Source: Chrysomallon squamiferum
Lineage: Eukaryota; Mollusca; Gastropoda; Neomphalida; Peltospiridae
Direction: 5' to 3'
Assembly (NCBI GenBank): GCA_012295275.1
Contig: CM022673.1
Span: 14,434,788 to 14,498,787, forward strand
DNA length: 64,000 nucleotides
Of this stretch, positions 17,165 through 30,615 are shown piece after piece. Position 1 is the first letter of the stretch. Every line of letters starts with the position of its first letter. The translations under genes were made by a program, and so were the position numbers. The notes beneath the pieces are model-generated. The model was not told the origin of the DNA. It made no database searches and saw only the letters and a program-made list of their open reading frames with translations.

Positions 17165-19260
17165 GGCTAACAGATTTTAATACAAGTGGCAGCATTGTAT
17201 ATGCATGGAAGCTTCTGATGGTAATATTATTTACTGCTATTTCCCTAATGATCATTATGGTGGTAATATTATATACTTCTATTTCTCTAATGATCATTAT
17301 GATGATAATATTATATACTGCTATTTTTCTGATGATCATTATGATGATAATATTATATACTGCTAAGTTTCTAATTATCATTATCGATTATGATGGTAAT
17401 ATTATTTACTGCTATTTCTCTAATGATCATTATGATAGTAATATTATATACTGCTATATAATGGTGGTAAAATTATTTAAAAGACTTAAAACATTTGCTT
17501 TTTCTCTTGCACATGTACTTAGAGATACAGATACATACAACCATCCAGAAAGTCCTATCCCAAACCAGTGAGACACTGTGATAATATACACTTATACAGT
17601 ATTACTGGTTTATAATAATATGTTATTATTATTTAAATTAAACAAACCTAGTAAAATCTGCTGTTGTACCCTTACAAGTTTGTTTGACATTTTGTTTTTA
17701 TTTCAGGGTTTTTTTCTGACAGGTAGATATTTTTTTTATATGAGTATTCAGATATAACTGTATGCACATTTTAAACAATCAAAAATATTTTTTTTTAAAG
17801 TTTTGCTGTCAGTTTCAAAGTGATTGTTTTGTGGAGTAGATCATTTTACCAGGTTCAGTTTTGTTTACTTATGGTGGTAAAAACAAACATCTTTGAAATT
17901 AACTGAAGAAACATCAGTGTTCATTGGTTCATCCAGTTTTTGGTGACACCATGTTTATAGAAAAATATTATTTAACTTAGTCACAAAAATACCATAGCAA
18001 CAGGTGATTGTCATGTCTAACTCAACATAAATATTTACAAGTGATCCTTCCATTTTTGTTTTTTAAGTGTAACAGTTTGTTATACTTCATTAATAATTAA
18101 TATAAGATGGTTAAATACCAAATTAAACTTAAATCAGAAGTATATACATACTGGTTCTTATGTCACCAAAGATATTTCAAAATATACCTTATGTTACGAG
18201 AAAAATAATAAAGTATAGTAAAGTTTCTGATTATCAGTTCATGACTAGTGGGTGTCTTGGTGACCAGTGTTCATTCTGGCTAGCTGTTTACTTTGAAAAC
18301 AAGCAGTACACTCAGTCTGCAATGTTCAATACCTACTAATATCTACTCTTGAATTAGCTGCTAGTGCTGCCTGTGTTGTACGCCTGTATTGGCTTACACA
18401 GAAAGACATAACACATAACTAAACAAACACACCATCACAAAGCCTCTGTTTACTGCACTGATCAAAATGTGAATGCTTGGCTGCCACTTGAACGACTTCT
18501 ACCAAGCTACTCAATGTGTTGTGATCCCCATAAAATTGCTCACAGTATAATGAAGTATTCTTTTCATGTGTTCAAGTACACAAGACATGTTTTCATATGA
18601 GAACTTTGTGAAAAGTTAAATATAAACCATTAATTTCAAAGATGTATTAATGGCTGTCACTTCATTTTTTTACTTTTTCTTTTTCTCTCTCCTTCCCACT
18701 TTCAGTCTTTTCTCTATTTCTCTTTTTCTTTTCTCTGCCTCTTTCTCTTACTCTGTCATTCTGTCTCTGGTTTTCTCAGTCTTTCTTTTTTCTGTCTCTT
18801 TTCTCTGTCTCTATTTCACTCTCTCTTGTCATACTCTTATATTTTCTTTCTTCATGTTCATTCTTTCTCTCTGTCACTGTGTAAGGTACACATGTACTGA
18901 TAAACAGTCTACTAATGTAATCAGCATTAAACTCTTCTTCGCCTCATGTTCAGAGATAAGTTTAACCTTTGACCTCTACAATAAGTTATAACATTTCACT
19001 GTTTGGTGATAGAGAAATCAACCTGATCTGTCTGCAGTGCAACCAGGTAAAATTAACCTGTAAAGAGGCAAACTCAGGTAGACAACAGGTGTGATTGTAT
19101 ACTTTAACCTGTGAAAACAAAGGTCTAGACATTTATCTGTCTTTTTTTTATTTTTTTTTTTTTTATTTGTGTAAAAAAAAAAGTGTTTTGTTTACTATGA
19201 AATTTGACCTACATAATTACCCCAGTTTCACCATGCTTTCTTTGTCATGTGAAATGAAAG

Positions 19261-19292
<32 letters not shown>

Positions 19293-20652
19293 TACAATTG
19301 AGTCTGCATGATAATTAAAAGGAAATAGATATAAGTGAATCTGAGTATAATAATAATAATAAATAAATAAAAAAAAAAAAAAAATGGAAAACACCTTCAC
19401 CCATTTCTGAATCAGCACACTTGCTGAGAATCTCTTATTGCTAAGAAGCACAAGTGGACAAATAATTAACAGTTACTGTACAGTTTAACATTAAATGTCT
19501 TTTATGTGTATTTTTCAGATTTGTAGTTGAGCCATTAGGAAGATGGATGGGTGTGAAGGAAACAAAGAAGAGAGTGACACCAAACCCAGTACTGGAGTCT
19601 GCATACTTGAGAAACAGAGGCAGAAGCAGCCATGATAAAATAGTTGTAAGATTATTAATATTTATTTTTTATTTATTTATTTATTATTTAGTTATTTATT
19701 ATTTAGTTATTTATGTTTCACTTATTTCATTGTTTAATTAGTTATGTCTGTCTTCCTTTTTTTCATTTATTATTTAGTTATTTAATATCTTATTTTTTTC
19801 ACTTGTTATTTAATTATTTAATATATTACTTTTTTCCTTGTTTATTTAGTTACTTATATCTTACTTTTTTTCTGTTGGTTAACTTTTAAATTTTATTTTT
19901 TTCCTTGTTTACTTTTATTTATTTTGTTCAGGTTTTGGTTCAGTTGTTAGAGAACTTGCATTATGAGTTATGAATTGCATTATAGTTTTCTGTACTGCTC
20001 TATTCTATCGGGTTCTGACCAGGGTATCACTATGTTTCTAAAAGTTATTTCTTTTGTCCAGTCTCTGAGAAGGTGCTTAGTAAATATTCTTAAATAATAC
20101 CAGAACAACATAGTGGGTGTCCTCCTGTGTTCAAAACAGAAATAACAGATGTTTCTGTACAAATGGTAAACAGAAATAACAGATGTTTCTGTACAAATGT
20201 TAAACAGAAATAACAGATGTTTCTGTACAAATGTTTAACAGAAATAACAGACGTTTCTGTACAAATGTTTAACAGAAATAACAGATGTTTCTGTACAAAT
20301 GTTAAACAGAATTAACAGATGTTTCTGTACAAATGGTAAACAGAAATAACAGATGTTTCTGAGAAAACAAAAAAACTTTGACCTAAGCATTGTTGATTAA
20401 ATAATTTCAGGCTCTAACTAAGCAGACAGATCTAAGTGAGAAAGAAATACAGAGATGGTTTTACAGGCGCAGATTTCAAGATGCTGCCACTCCCATGCAG
20501 AAACTGTGTGAATGCAGGTTTGTTGTTACTTCTTTTACACAGGGTGTGTTATTAATACTTCTAACTTCACACATACTTGCTTTAGTGTGTTGTTAACTAG
20601 GTAAATAAAACACACATAACTCAGAGGCCTGTACATGTTCATGCTAGCAGAT

Positions 20653-20702
<50 letters not shown>

Positions 20703-22499
20703 GGGAGAGAGAGAGAGAGACTGACCCATATAGTGATTAATATACAGATAAATCAAAAGCATAGTTTCTATATTGGTAATATAATCTAACTCATGATTGA
20801 ATGTTGTATCAATAACTGTCATCTGTTTATATCAAATTATCATTTTATTATTTTCTCTTTCTTTTTTTTTTGTTTTATTTATTTTGTTTTTAAATTATTA
20901 TTATTATTTTATTTGTATTTTTAGTTTTGAAAAATTTGAATCCATGTTGATACTTGTCAGATGAATTTGTATTTGTCATAATCTGAATTTCATCAGTGTA
21001 TTATGATAGAAAGCTCATTATCATCAGATTTTTATTCTGTAGAAAAGCTTTGCCCTGAATATTTTTGATATGAGCATAAAATTGTGAACATCCTACCACA
21101 GTACAAAAGCACAACACTCTCAGAAAAAAATTAAAAAAAATTGTATTCTTGTTTCTTCTGATCTAACAGTAAAATACAAATATTATTATTATCATTTTTA
21201 TTTGTGTAAATGAAAATATAATGAATTACTTATTAAAAAATGAATTTTTATACAGATCATAAATATTTAAAATTCATCTTAGTATTTTAAAAATATTTCT
21301 TAGTATTTTAAATATATAGCTTATTATTTTTGTTATTATTATTATCCCATATATTTAGTAAAATATTGAAATTTGTATTTTAAGTTTTTATTATTTTACT
21401 TTCCAGCTGGCATTTGCTTTTTTATCTTACTTCATTTCTTGGTGGACTGTATGTGTTATGGGATGTGAGTTTTTAATACATAAGCAAAAAATAACTTTAT
21501 TCATTGAACTGTTAATAAATTTAATTATCTGAGATCTTCAATTTTTCCTTGATTCAGTTAACTGTAATAATTACAAATAATATACAACCCACATTTGTGC
21601 ATGTTTCCAGTTTTGACAGATCTAGTTTGCTAGATTGATTTCTGTTAGTTCCTAGATTTGTGTGTGAGAGGTAGTGGTATGGAGTCAGATGCTTGTTGGA
21701 AAGGTTTTATTAAATATCCTGTAATGATAAAAGAAATAAATATGGGATGATTCCTCTGCAGATAGCCAAATATTATATGCCCCCATTAAATCATGATACG
21801 AAATAATTTATTACACTGGTGTCTTTATGAAATATAAAATAATTTAATAATATGTTGACTTTAAATCATTATTTTTTTCTGTGACAAATAAAAAAAAAAA
21901 AAAAAAATATATATATTTAAAACTTTCTTGCCACATATTTCTAGAACTAACTAGATGTTGTTTATTAATTACTGCACTAAACTAAATTGTTTGGTTTCAT
22001 TTCAGAAAGACTGGTTCTGGAAGTCGAAATATTGCTTCATCAACTGGCCTTACCAGGTTTGTGTTTTTTTTTTAAGTCCTACAGTGTAACATGTGTGATG
22101 TTCTCTAGATTTTGCTTTTAGTGTTGAAAAAAATGTTAATTTTTATTGCAGAATGTTGGCAACGACTTGTACCTCTACTACTTGTTAGAACTGGGTTTTT
22201 ACTGGAGTCTTCTGTTCTCATCTCTCTATGATGTCAGAAGAAAAGTAAGTGATTCTTATTCACTGTAATTCAGATAGGAATAGATAATGTTGAAACACAT
22301 AAAAGAAACAGCATCTACATTTAAAAAAAAAATTAAAATTAACAATTCTTAGTGTTCCATATTAGTCTTTTTAATTAAACAAATATTGATATCATTAAGA
22401 AGAATAGTATATATATAGTCTGCCAACAGGCTTTTTACATGCATCTTAGTTGCTTCTTTTATTTCAGTAACAGTTTTGTGTGTTTTTGCTTTTCAAATC

Positions 22500-22540
<41 letters not shown>

Positions 22541-23754
22541 CAGATAGACAGATAGACAAACAGACAGACAGACAGACAGATAATAGATAGATAGATTGTA
22601 AATTTAAACACTTATTTGTTTCAGGATTTCTGGGAGATGACGATACATCATGTAATAACAATAAATCTGATTTACTGGTCCTGGGTCATCAACTTCGTCA
22701 GAATTGGAGCCCTTGTCATCATCGTCCACGACATGTCAGACTACTGGGTTGCTGTATGTATAAACAGTTTATAATCACTATTTCATGATGTGACTGGGTT
22801 GCTGTATGTATAAACAGTTTATAATCACTAATTCATGATGTGACTAGGTTGCTGTATGTATAAACAGTTTATAATCACTATTTCATGATTGACTGTATGT
22901 ATAAACAGTTTATAATCACTATTACATGACATCACTGGGATGCTGTATGTATAAACAGGTTATAATCACTATTTCATGACATGACTGGGTTGCTGTATGT
23001 TGCTGTTTATAATCACTATTACATGACAGTTTATAAAACAGGTTATTTCACTATTTCATGACATGACTGGGTTGTTGGGTTGCTGTATGTAACAGTTTAT
23101 AATCACTATTTCATGACATCACTGGGTTGTATATATAAAAACAGTTTATAATCACTATTTTATGACATCATCACAGTTTATAATCACTATTTCATGACAT
23201 CACTTTGCTTATATAAAATGGTTTATAATCACTATTTCATGACATTTGGGTTGCTAATATATAAACAGTTTAAATCACTATTTCAAAATAAAATGGTTTT
23301 AAAATTTGCAAAGAATGAAAAGTTCAACCAAAAAATTAAAATAAAATTTAATAAATAAATAAAGACTTTTTCTGAACCCTCAGCAGAAGACATCAATGAT
23401 TGCTGGAGTTTAACCACGTATATCACAGACAGATGTGATATCAACAAGAAGTTGTGACATTGTGAATATCAGTATTTAAATAATTTGAAACACCCAGAAT
23501 TTAACTTAATCTCTGAAGTTCCAGGTAACAAATTACTTCATTAGTCTGAAGTTTATCTGGATATTTCTAACATTGATATAAAACTGACAGAGTTTGTTAA
23601 TAAATGCAGCAAACCAGAAATCTGATAGGTATGAAATAGTGATATACATATATACATATATATAATCACAAACACACACACTAAAAACATAAAGTCCTTT
23701 TTATGTCTGTAGATACAAACTTACAACAGTGAACATCTGCCCTTGTGTTGAACC

Positions 23755-23811
<57 letters not shown>

Positions 23812-23926
23812 GTATGTATACATATATGTATGTATGTATGTATGTAGGTGTGTGTGTGCATTAACATGTACATATATATATATGTATATTGATATACACA
23901 TATACATGATATGTAAGTGTGTGTGT

Positions 23927-23962
<36 letters not shown>

Positions 23963-25112
23963 GGGAGTGAGTGTGTGTTCTTAATCTTGATTACAATTAT
24001 CTGTTTGGATTACCTGAGATTAGATGAACTGTAATAATTAATTATGTATATACTAGTTTGGTAATAATTGTTTGTTAAAATAAATGTTTAAAGAACAAAC
24101 TGTATTTATTTTTTTATTTATGTTACAGCTGGCCAAGCTTGCTAAGTACACAAACAAACAAACTTTGTGTGAGTTATTTTTTGGAGTGTTTATTGTTGTG
24201 TGGACAATAACACGTCTTGGGATGTATCCATACTGGTAAGTTGTTTGCATTTTAGTAATTCTAAACATCTGCAGACCTGATTTTTGAAAAAAAATTGCTA
24301 CTTTTTATTTTATTAAAAATGTTAATAACAAAAGAAAAAATGTACTAATGAATAAATTGTCCCTATAGGAATATTTGTCATCTGTTATCCTTTCTGGACA
24401 ATTTCCTGTTCCAGTCATGGGTTATGAGTGTAAATCTATTTTTAACTTTATGTAACCATAATGGACATCATAAATGGACATCTAACAACCTGTTAAATGG
24501 TTTATGGTTTATTTCTGTACTGTTATTAAGATGAAATAGTAGATATATGTCATCTTTTTTTTTTTTTTTTTTTTTACATCTATGCTAAATTTTTCACTGA
24601 TTTTAATATTTACATTTTTTTTTCTTTTTTTTTTCAGGGTTTTATATGCTGCTGTTATTGATATTCACAATTATGTGAAGCCGTTCAAAGTTCACAGAAT
24701 GTTTGTGTTTTTGTTGTGTTCTCTGCAGTTTCTTCACATTATCTGGACATTCATGATTTATAGAGTCGCTCTGCAGAAATTTAAATATGGATCTGTGAGT
24801 AGTCTGCCCATGTATTGTAAATTATTTATTTCCTGTTCAAACGTCTGCCCACAACTTGCACATGTGTAATGTACTGACTGTGGATGATCTTGTGGAAATG
24901 TAAAGTTTATGTGACCAAATTTTTGACATCCAGCAGCCAGGAAGAGAAAATTAATCAATCAGACTTAACTTATTATATTTAGATGCCAGACTACACAATT
25001 TTAATTTTAAGAAGAAAGAACTTGTTACTAATACATTTTTCCTTAATTTAATATTTATTGTCTGTTCAAAATTTCATTTAACATATTTTAAAATCTTTTT
25101 TTTTGGAAAATA

Positions 25113-25156
<44 letters not shown>

Positions 25157-25564
25157 GTTTTAAATATCTAGGGTTTCAATTCCTTTTTAAAAAAATTATA
25201 TTACAGAACTTGCAAAGTTACAGAACACCTATTTAATTTATCAAGCAGATATTTGTTCATATATGAATAAATAGATGGATAAAGAAAAACATGTTTCATA
25301 ATTGGACATTTTAAAAATATTAAATATTTGTTTGTTTTTGTTTTTTAATTGTCCACTTTTATCCATATTGCTATGATGAGTAGTTGTTGTTTGATTCATC
25401 ATTTTTTAAATCTTCAGCTGCAGCGTGATGTGCGTAGTGACAGTGAGGAGGAGGATGAGGACGATGTTGCTGATGATGATAATGTGAGACAACCAGTGAT
25501 GAACGGGGCGGCAAAGTCCCCTGTCACACGAGAAAACAACAACGAAACTCCACCTGAGAAATGA
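16371..25564 (+). CDS. CERS: Ceramide synthase, homeobox-type (second tandem copy, complete)
   Basis: ER-membrane N-acyltransferase of sphingolipid synthesis (TLC/Lag1p family). Ten exons: 16371-16555, 19519-19645, 20411-20517, 21407-21464, 22006-22056, 22152-22244, 22625-22753, 24129-24235, 24638-24794 and 25418-25564. They join in frame to 387 codons including TGA (386 residues), the usual family length. Residues 1-60 give the N-terminal lumenal part and first membrane segment. Residues 62-140 include the Hox-like domain (KQTDLSEKEIQRWFYRRR). Catalytic His215-His216 and the His242-Asp243 / Asp246 acidic motif lie in exon 7. The tail RDVRSDSEEEDEDD is the phosphorylatable acidic end. Compared with vertebrate CerS the motif is changed: HDMSDYWVA instead of HDxSDxxLE. 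Every intron position and phase matches the first copy upstream. Introns carry several tandem repeats, one of which duplicates the donor of exon 7. Confidence 0.95.
16913..17096. repeat. Imperfect inverted repeat (fold-back element)
   Basis: The arm at 16913-16962 (CTTGTGTTGAGATAG through CAGATGGACATGTATGTATG) is the approximate reverse complement of 17045-17096. About 40 of 50 positions pair, including a perfect 20-bp end. The 82-bp loop holds AAT and TG microsatellites. It fits a fold-back or MITE-like insertion in intron 1. No target-site duplication was established. Confidence 0.65.
17205..17462. repeat. Minisatellite of about 45-60 bp in intron 1
   Basis: Five to six units built on TACTGCTATTTCTCTAATGA followed by TCATTATGATGGTAATATTA. 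Both strands are open over part of it, which explains the repetitive reading frames seen there. Confidence 0.75.
20150..20362. repeat. Minisatellite of about 35 bp in intron 2
   Basis: Six units of AACAGAAATAACAGATGTTT followed by CTGTACAAATGTTA end about 50 bp before the acceptor of exon 20411-20517. Confidence 0.9.
20651..20723. repeat. (CA)n and (GA)n microsatellites
   Basis: About 24 CA dinucleotides are followed by a short GA run, within intron 3 of the second ceramide synthase. Confidence 0.95.
22500..22600. repeat. (GATA)n/(CAGA)n microsatellite
   Basis: About eleven GATA units grade into CAGA units and then GATA again. It ends 25-30 bp before the acceptor of exon 22625-22753. Confidence 0.95.
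22733..23290 (+). repeat. 50-bp tandem repeat derived from an exon/intron boundary
   Basis: The unit TGACTGGGTTGCT|GTATGT plus the downstream AAACAGTTTATAATCACTAT begins in the last codons of exon 22625-22753 and spans its donor. Extra donor-like GTATGT sites lie at 22804 and 22854, exactly 50 and 100 bp after the real one at 22754. The units then become irregular to about 23290. As 50 is not a multiple of three, use of a downstream donor would shift the frame. Confidence 0.85.
23755..23960. repeat. (CA)n, (GTAT)n and (GA)n microsatellite cluster
   Basis: A CA run (23757-23805), TATG/TGTA repeats, and a GA run (23930-23959) lie in intron 7 of the second ceramide synthase. Confidence 0.95.
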
Positions 25565-27556
25565 AAACAGCAGCTACAACCACTCCTCAGTCCTTATAAA
25601 CTCACATCTTTGATAGATTTTGTGTAATTGTGAAAACAGACTGTGTCGTGAATATGTAAATTTTTCTTTTCTAATTCACACCAAACTTTCCGACAGATAA
25701 TGTTTGTTATATTATATTTATATAATTATTTATGACATTTGAAATGTCAGGGATTTTTTAACAGTTTTGATGGTGTTTTCTAAGAGATTTCCATTTTATT
25801 TTCATTTTTTTATGTTCTTCATTTGACAATAATATTCAGGAAAACAGGTATTTTTCATATTAAATGTCATTTGGATAGACATAATAGTATCTACACATTT
25901 AATTTCATTTTCATTTTTTTTTTTTTTAAATACAAAATTATTATTATTATATATTATTGTTTACTACAGGCTGAAATTAAAATAAAATGTATTTTTTTTT
26001 TATAATATAATTCTTGTGAAATGTATGATTTAAAACAAAATATTTTCTACATCTATTTGGTGTGTATATTTGTACAAGTATTTAAAATACAAGTATTGAG
26101 TTGTATTTAAAATTAAAAAATTTTGCAATACTGTTATATGAATGTATTTTCTTCAGATAGTATTAATGGAGTCATTTTGAAGATTAAGTTATACCAGTTT
26201 TATTTTTCACTTTTAATCTGATTTCAGCTTTTTTTTTTCTTTGAATTGTTTAACACAGTTTGTAATATTAATCTTTGTTTTTAATAGCAGTTGTTTCTTT
26301 CTTTATATTTGTTTAGTTTTTGTTTAGAACATTATTTTCAAACCTTTTGCTTAACTCTTTTCTTTTATGGGCTTATTATTATTATTTTTTATTTAGATGT
26401 AGGGCAGCATAAATTTTCTTTTTTTTTCTAACATATCTCTTAATTTGTTAAAAATATATGAAGTATTGTCTAATTATTTTCTTTGTGTATTTGTTTCAGA
26501 TAGCTTGATATTACTCTTTTATTTATTCAGTTTTGTTTTTAGATTAATATTTGAAGTAAATTTAATTAATACAAATCTGTTACAACTTAATAGATAATTT
26601 TTTTTTTTTCTTCTTTCCCTAACAATGTCAAAAAGAAAAAATTTGGAACACACATACACACACACATGCATGCACGCACACAAACTAACACAAACACACA
26701 CATAAATAAGTAATAAGAAAGAAAAATGAAAGAAAGAATGCCATCAATAAACAAAACATAAAAAATAAAAATATAAACAATGTCAGATGTTCTTAACATA
26801 TTTAAAATAAACCTAATTTATTGTTTATTTACTGAAAAAATTGTTTGCTTAAATAACCAAAATCCTCTTTATATATTCATTCCAAAATCTTAAATCAAAA
26901 GTTTACTACATGTCCCACCAGAAAAAAATTAAAAATAATAAAAATAATAATAAAACCTCCAAGAATTAAATTATTGTCTTTCTATTATTGATGAACAGTT
27001 TTATTCTAAATGTTTGTTTTTATCCACCCAGTTTTGACAATGATTTGTTGTTGGTTTTTTTTTTTTGGTAGAGTGTGGGGGATTTTTCTTACTAACTAAA
27101 TAAATGTTTTCCATGACTGTTTGTTTAATTTATGTCTGAAGTTTGTACTGTCTCAGCATGTTTCTCTTTTTTACTCTCCTCTCTGAGATGTTTTTACGTA
27201 GCTGAAAATACGGAGGTTCACTTTTCATTATTTGAAATTGTTTTTATTATTTAACTTTTCTTAATTTTTTTTTTTTAAATTTTGATTTTTTCATTTTCAA
27301 ATTTTTTTTATTTGACTGACATACATTTTCAACATTTCCTTTGTTTTAATCTCACCTCAAATAAGGACGTACATTTTCAGAAATTACTTAAGGCTTAAAT
27401 TTGACCTTGACCTTTGCTCAATCTTCTTGGATGCCTGATAATTTCTGCTCCCTGTGTCTTGTTTGTCAGTGCTGACTGAAAAGTTTTTTGTTTGTATCAA
27501 GTTAATTAGTGTATGAATTGTTGGCCATGACTTTTTCATCAGAGAATCACAGAATA

Positions 27557-27588
<32 letters not shown>

Positions 27589-29699
27589 AAGAAAAAAAAA
27601 GAAGATACTGTCTGTATCTAATTAAAATATGCTGACATATTTCTGTCTGTATATATTGTTAAAGAAATAGTAATAACATTAACAAAAGAAATAATGTCTT
27701 CCTACCTAACATCTCCTGTATTTTAGAAAAAATGTTATGTACTGTTATGTTTATCACATTTCTTTGTTATACAGAACTGTGTGTTAATTTACGTGTTTCA
27801 GAACACAAGTATTATTGTTTATATTTATTGACAGTGCTAACATGTTTTAATAAAACTGTTGATAAAATTTTACAAAAGAAAACAGCATTATTTTGTATAT
27901 TTGTGACCACCCACCTACAGAATGATTAATATAATTCAATTATTTTTGATAATGACTTGTTAGTCCATATAAATCACATACAAAGGCTGAAATAGCAGTG
28001 GTAGCTATTGTTGTAGTGCTAGTAATAGTAGTAGTGGTAATGATATTTATTTATCAAAATAATCCCATTTGGAATGTTTGTATGTGTTGCTTTTTCTGTT
28101 TTAAGTAAATAACATTCAGTCTATTAAAACCTAAAGGAACATACTAAAATGAAAATTTACAAAAATGTAACTATATTTTCATTAAAAAACAATGCTAAAT
28201 TATCAAAATTTAGGAATATATTTAAGAGAAATATGTTTTCGTATTGCCATCAAGTAGTTATTTAGAATGTCTCTATTGTTGTATAAAGTTTTCCTAGTAT
28301 ATTTTTAGGAATTAAATATTTGTTTTACAATAAAATAAAGAAATCCATCAATGTTATAGAAATTTATTATATTATTAATGTTATACTTCATATAAAAGCT
28401 TCTTTTTTTTTTGGAGAGAATGTTTACAGTGGTTATTTTATCCATCTTTTTTTTCACTTGATAACAAACCTGTGCAATTGTTTAAAGCTGTATAGATATA
28501 CTGTTGCTTATTTTAATGCTTGGTTTTTTATTTATTCTGCTTGATTGTCTGTGGTCTGAGAAATCCATATTCAACTTTTGGGTGTCAAAAACAAAATAAT
28601 AAACTGAAATTGTGAAAAACATTTTTATTAAATGTTAATTATAGTGATATCAGAGGATTTATGAAACTAGCTTTTATTTCTGTTTTTTTTTTGTTTCAAG
28701 CTGGTTTTTTTCTTGACATTTGTGTAGGTAGTTTGAAATTTAGAATGTTTGTTTTTAATCTCATTAATTAATTTTATTTAGTGAAAAATGTTTAAATCAA
28801 ATATGCTCAGAAATATTTATTTTAATTTTATTATTTAAAAGAAAAAAACATTGTACATTTAATAGCTGATCTAATTACAGTCAAATATGGGATCAATTTA
28901 GTTAATTTAATTATACTTTTACTTCTTTTTTGCACAAGTATGTTGGGGACTATGTTTATTACAGCTATGTAATAATTGGTATAATTGGCTGTTACCAGTA
29001 TGCATGAATGTTACACGATTTTTGATTGGATGGCACAAGTTTGTTTTTAAATTTGGTGACTGGTTATTTGTTGTTACAGAAATTTTACATGTTGAGTATA
29101 TATTTCTACAGATGTGGGACCAGGTTAAAAACTGGTAAAACTGCTGAATCTACCTTAAGGAAAACTAAATAATATTTGACCAGCAAGAAGAAAGCTTTAT
29201 TTTGCATAATATTTAGTTTGTTTTTTTCACACAAAATGGTGTCCAAGAAACATAATTTTTGAAGTTATTTTATTTTTGAGTGTTTGGTAAATGGCTGTTG
29301 CATTTTTTTTACCATATTTTGTAGTTTGTGCATTTCTGCCTTATATTGTGATGTAAATAATGTGAATTTTGTAGTGGTGAACGTTAATTTTGAGGACTTC
29401 AAACATAAAATATTTTGTGATAAACTGCAATCAGGGAATCTTGAAGTTGTTGTGAAAATAATTATTTTCAGTTTGATTCTTTTGAAATTTAAAACAAAAT
29501 GTGATGAGACTGAATAACTGGCCAATAGCAAGCAATGCAAATAAATACAAGTGACAGGAATAATTAATAACTGAAAAAAAGAAATAGCCAATGAAAATTC
29601 AGTATGTCAAATGTAACTTTTTAATAAAAAATACAGTGGAATGTGTTGAATGTTCAATTTAAATTTGAAAACTTTCTTTATAAAGCAATAAATTCCAAC

Positions 29700-29733
<34 letters not shown>

Positions 29734-30578
29734 CAAATGTTTTCTCAGAGTATATATCAAAATAAAAATAATACGATACATTTATTAAAACAGAAAAGAA
29801 AGGAAAAATGGCGACATAGTTGTGATTTTGTCTGTATTGTGAATTTTTGTTGTATATTTGTTTTTAAAATCATCTCATCTGACTAAACATTAATTAAAGA
29901 AAAAATCAGTTTTGACCACATTGTATATTCATCAGATCCACCAAACCACCTAGTTTTGGGTAAATTGTACAAATGAATTTTGTCCGATATTAAAATGCAT
30001 CTTTTCAGTATTACCACTTCATTTTAGTCCAGTATTTCATTTTTTGTGTGGGGTTTTTTGAGTGGTTTTGGGTTTGTTTTTTTCTGCTTTCTGCTTTGGT
30101 ATGATCATTATTACAAATTATAAATAATTTTTCTTTCCTGTATCACTTTATTATTTACTTGTCATTTTGTTCCTTTTATTTGTCTGTTGTGTTTTTTCTT
30201 GTTAATTTTGTTTTTTTGTGGGTTTTTTACCTTATAAAAAAAAGAAAAAAAAAGAACAAATTTTCTCACATCCATGTTATTGAAATATTTTCTCAAGTTA
30301 TATATATGTGTGTCTGTAGTTTTATGATCAAATTGATGATACATACTATCATGTTTATTTAATATCATCTAAGTGTAAGCCTGTTTGTCTAAAATAATAG
30401 ACCATATTTTTTGCGAGTCCAGTAGTGACCAAAGTTTATAATATTGTAATAATTGACCACATCAGTTGACCAATGTAAAAAATGACCATTGAACTATAAC
30501 CTGATTGTAGTGCAAAGTAAAACATTATTCAAGAATGTCTTGGATATTTTAAAAAAAAATTCTCTCCTGATTTACCCC

Positions 30579-30615
<37 letters not shown>

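Larger units (their letters stand above)
16765..18030. repeat. Pair of dispersed direct repeats in intron 1 (about 16735-16812 and 17960-18032)
   Basis: The two segments share AGCAACAGGTGATTGTCAT, followed by TCTAACT-AACATAAA and preceded by ATTTAACTT-GTCACA, with few mismatches. They lie 1.2 kb apart in the same orientation, so they may be copies of an unidentified interspersed element. Confidence 0.6.
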
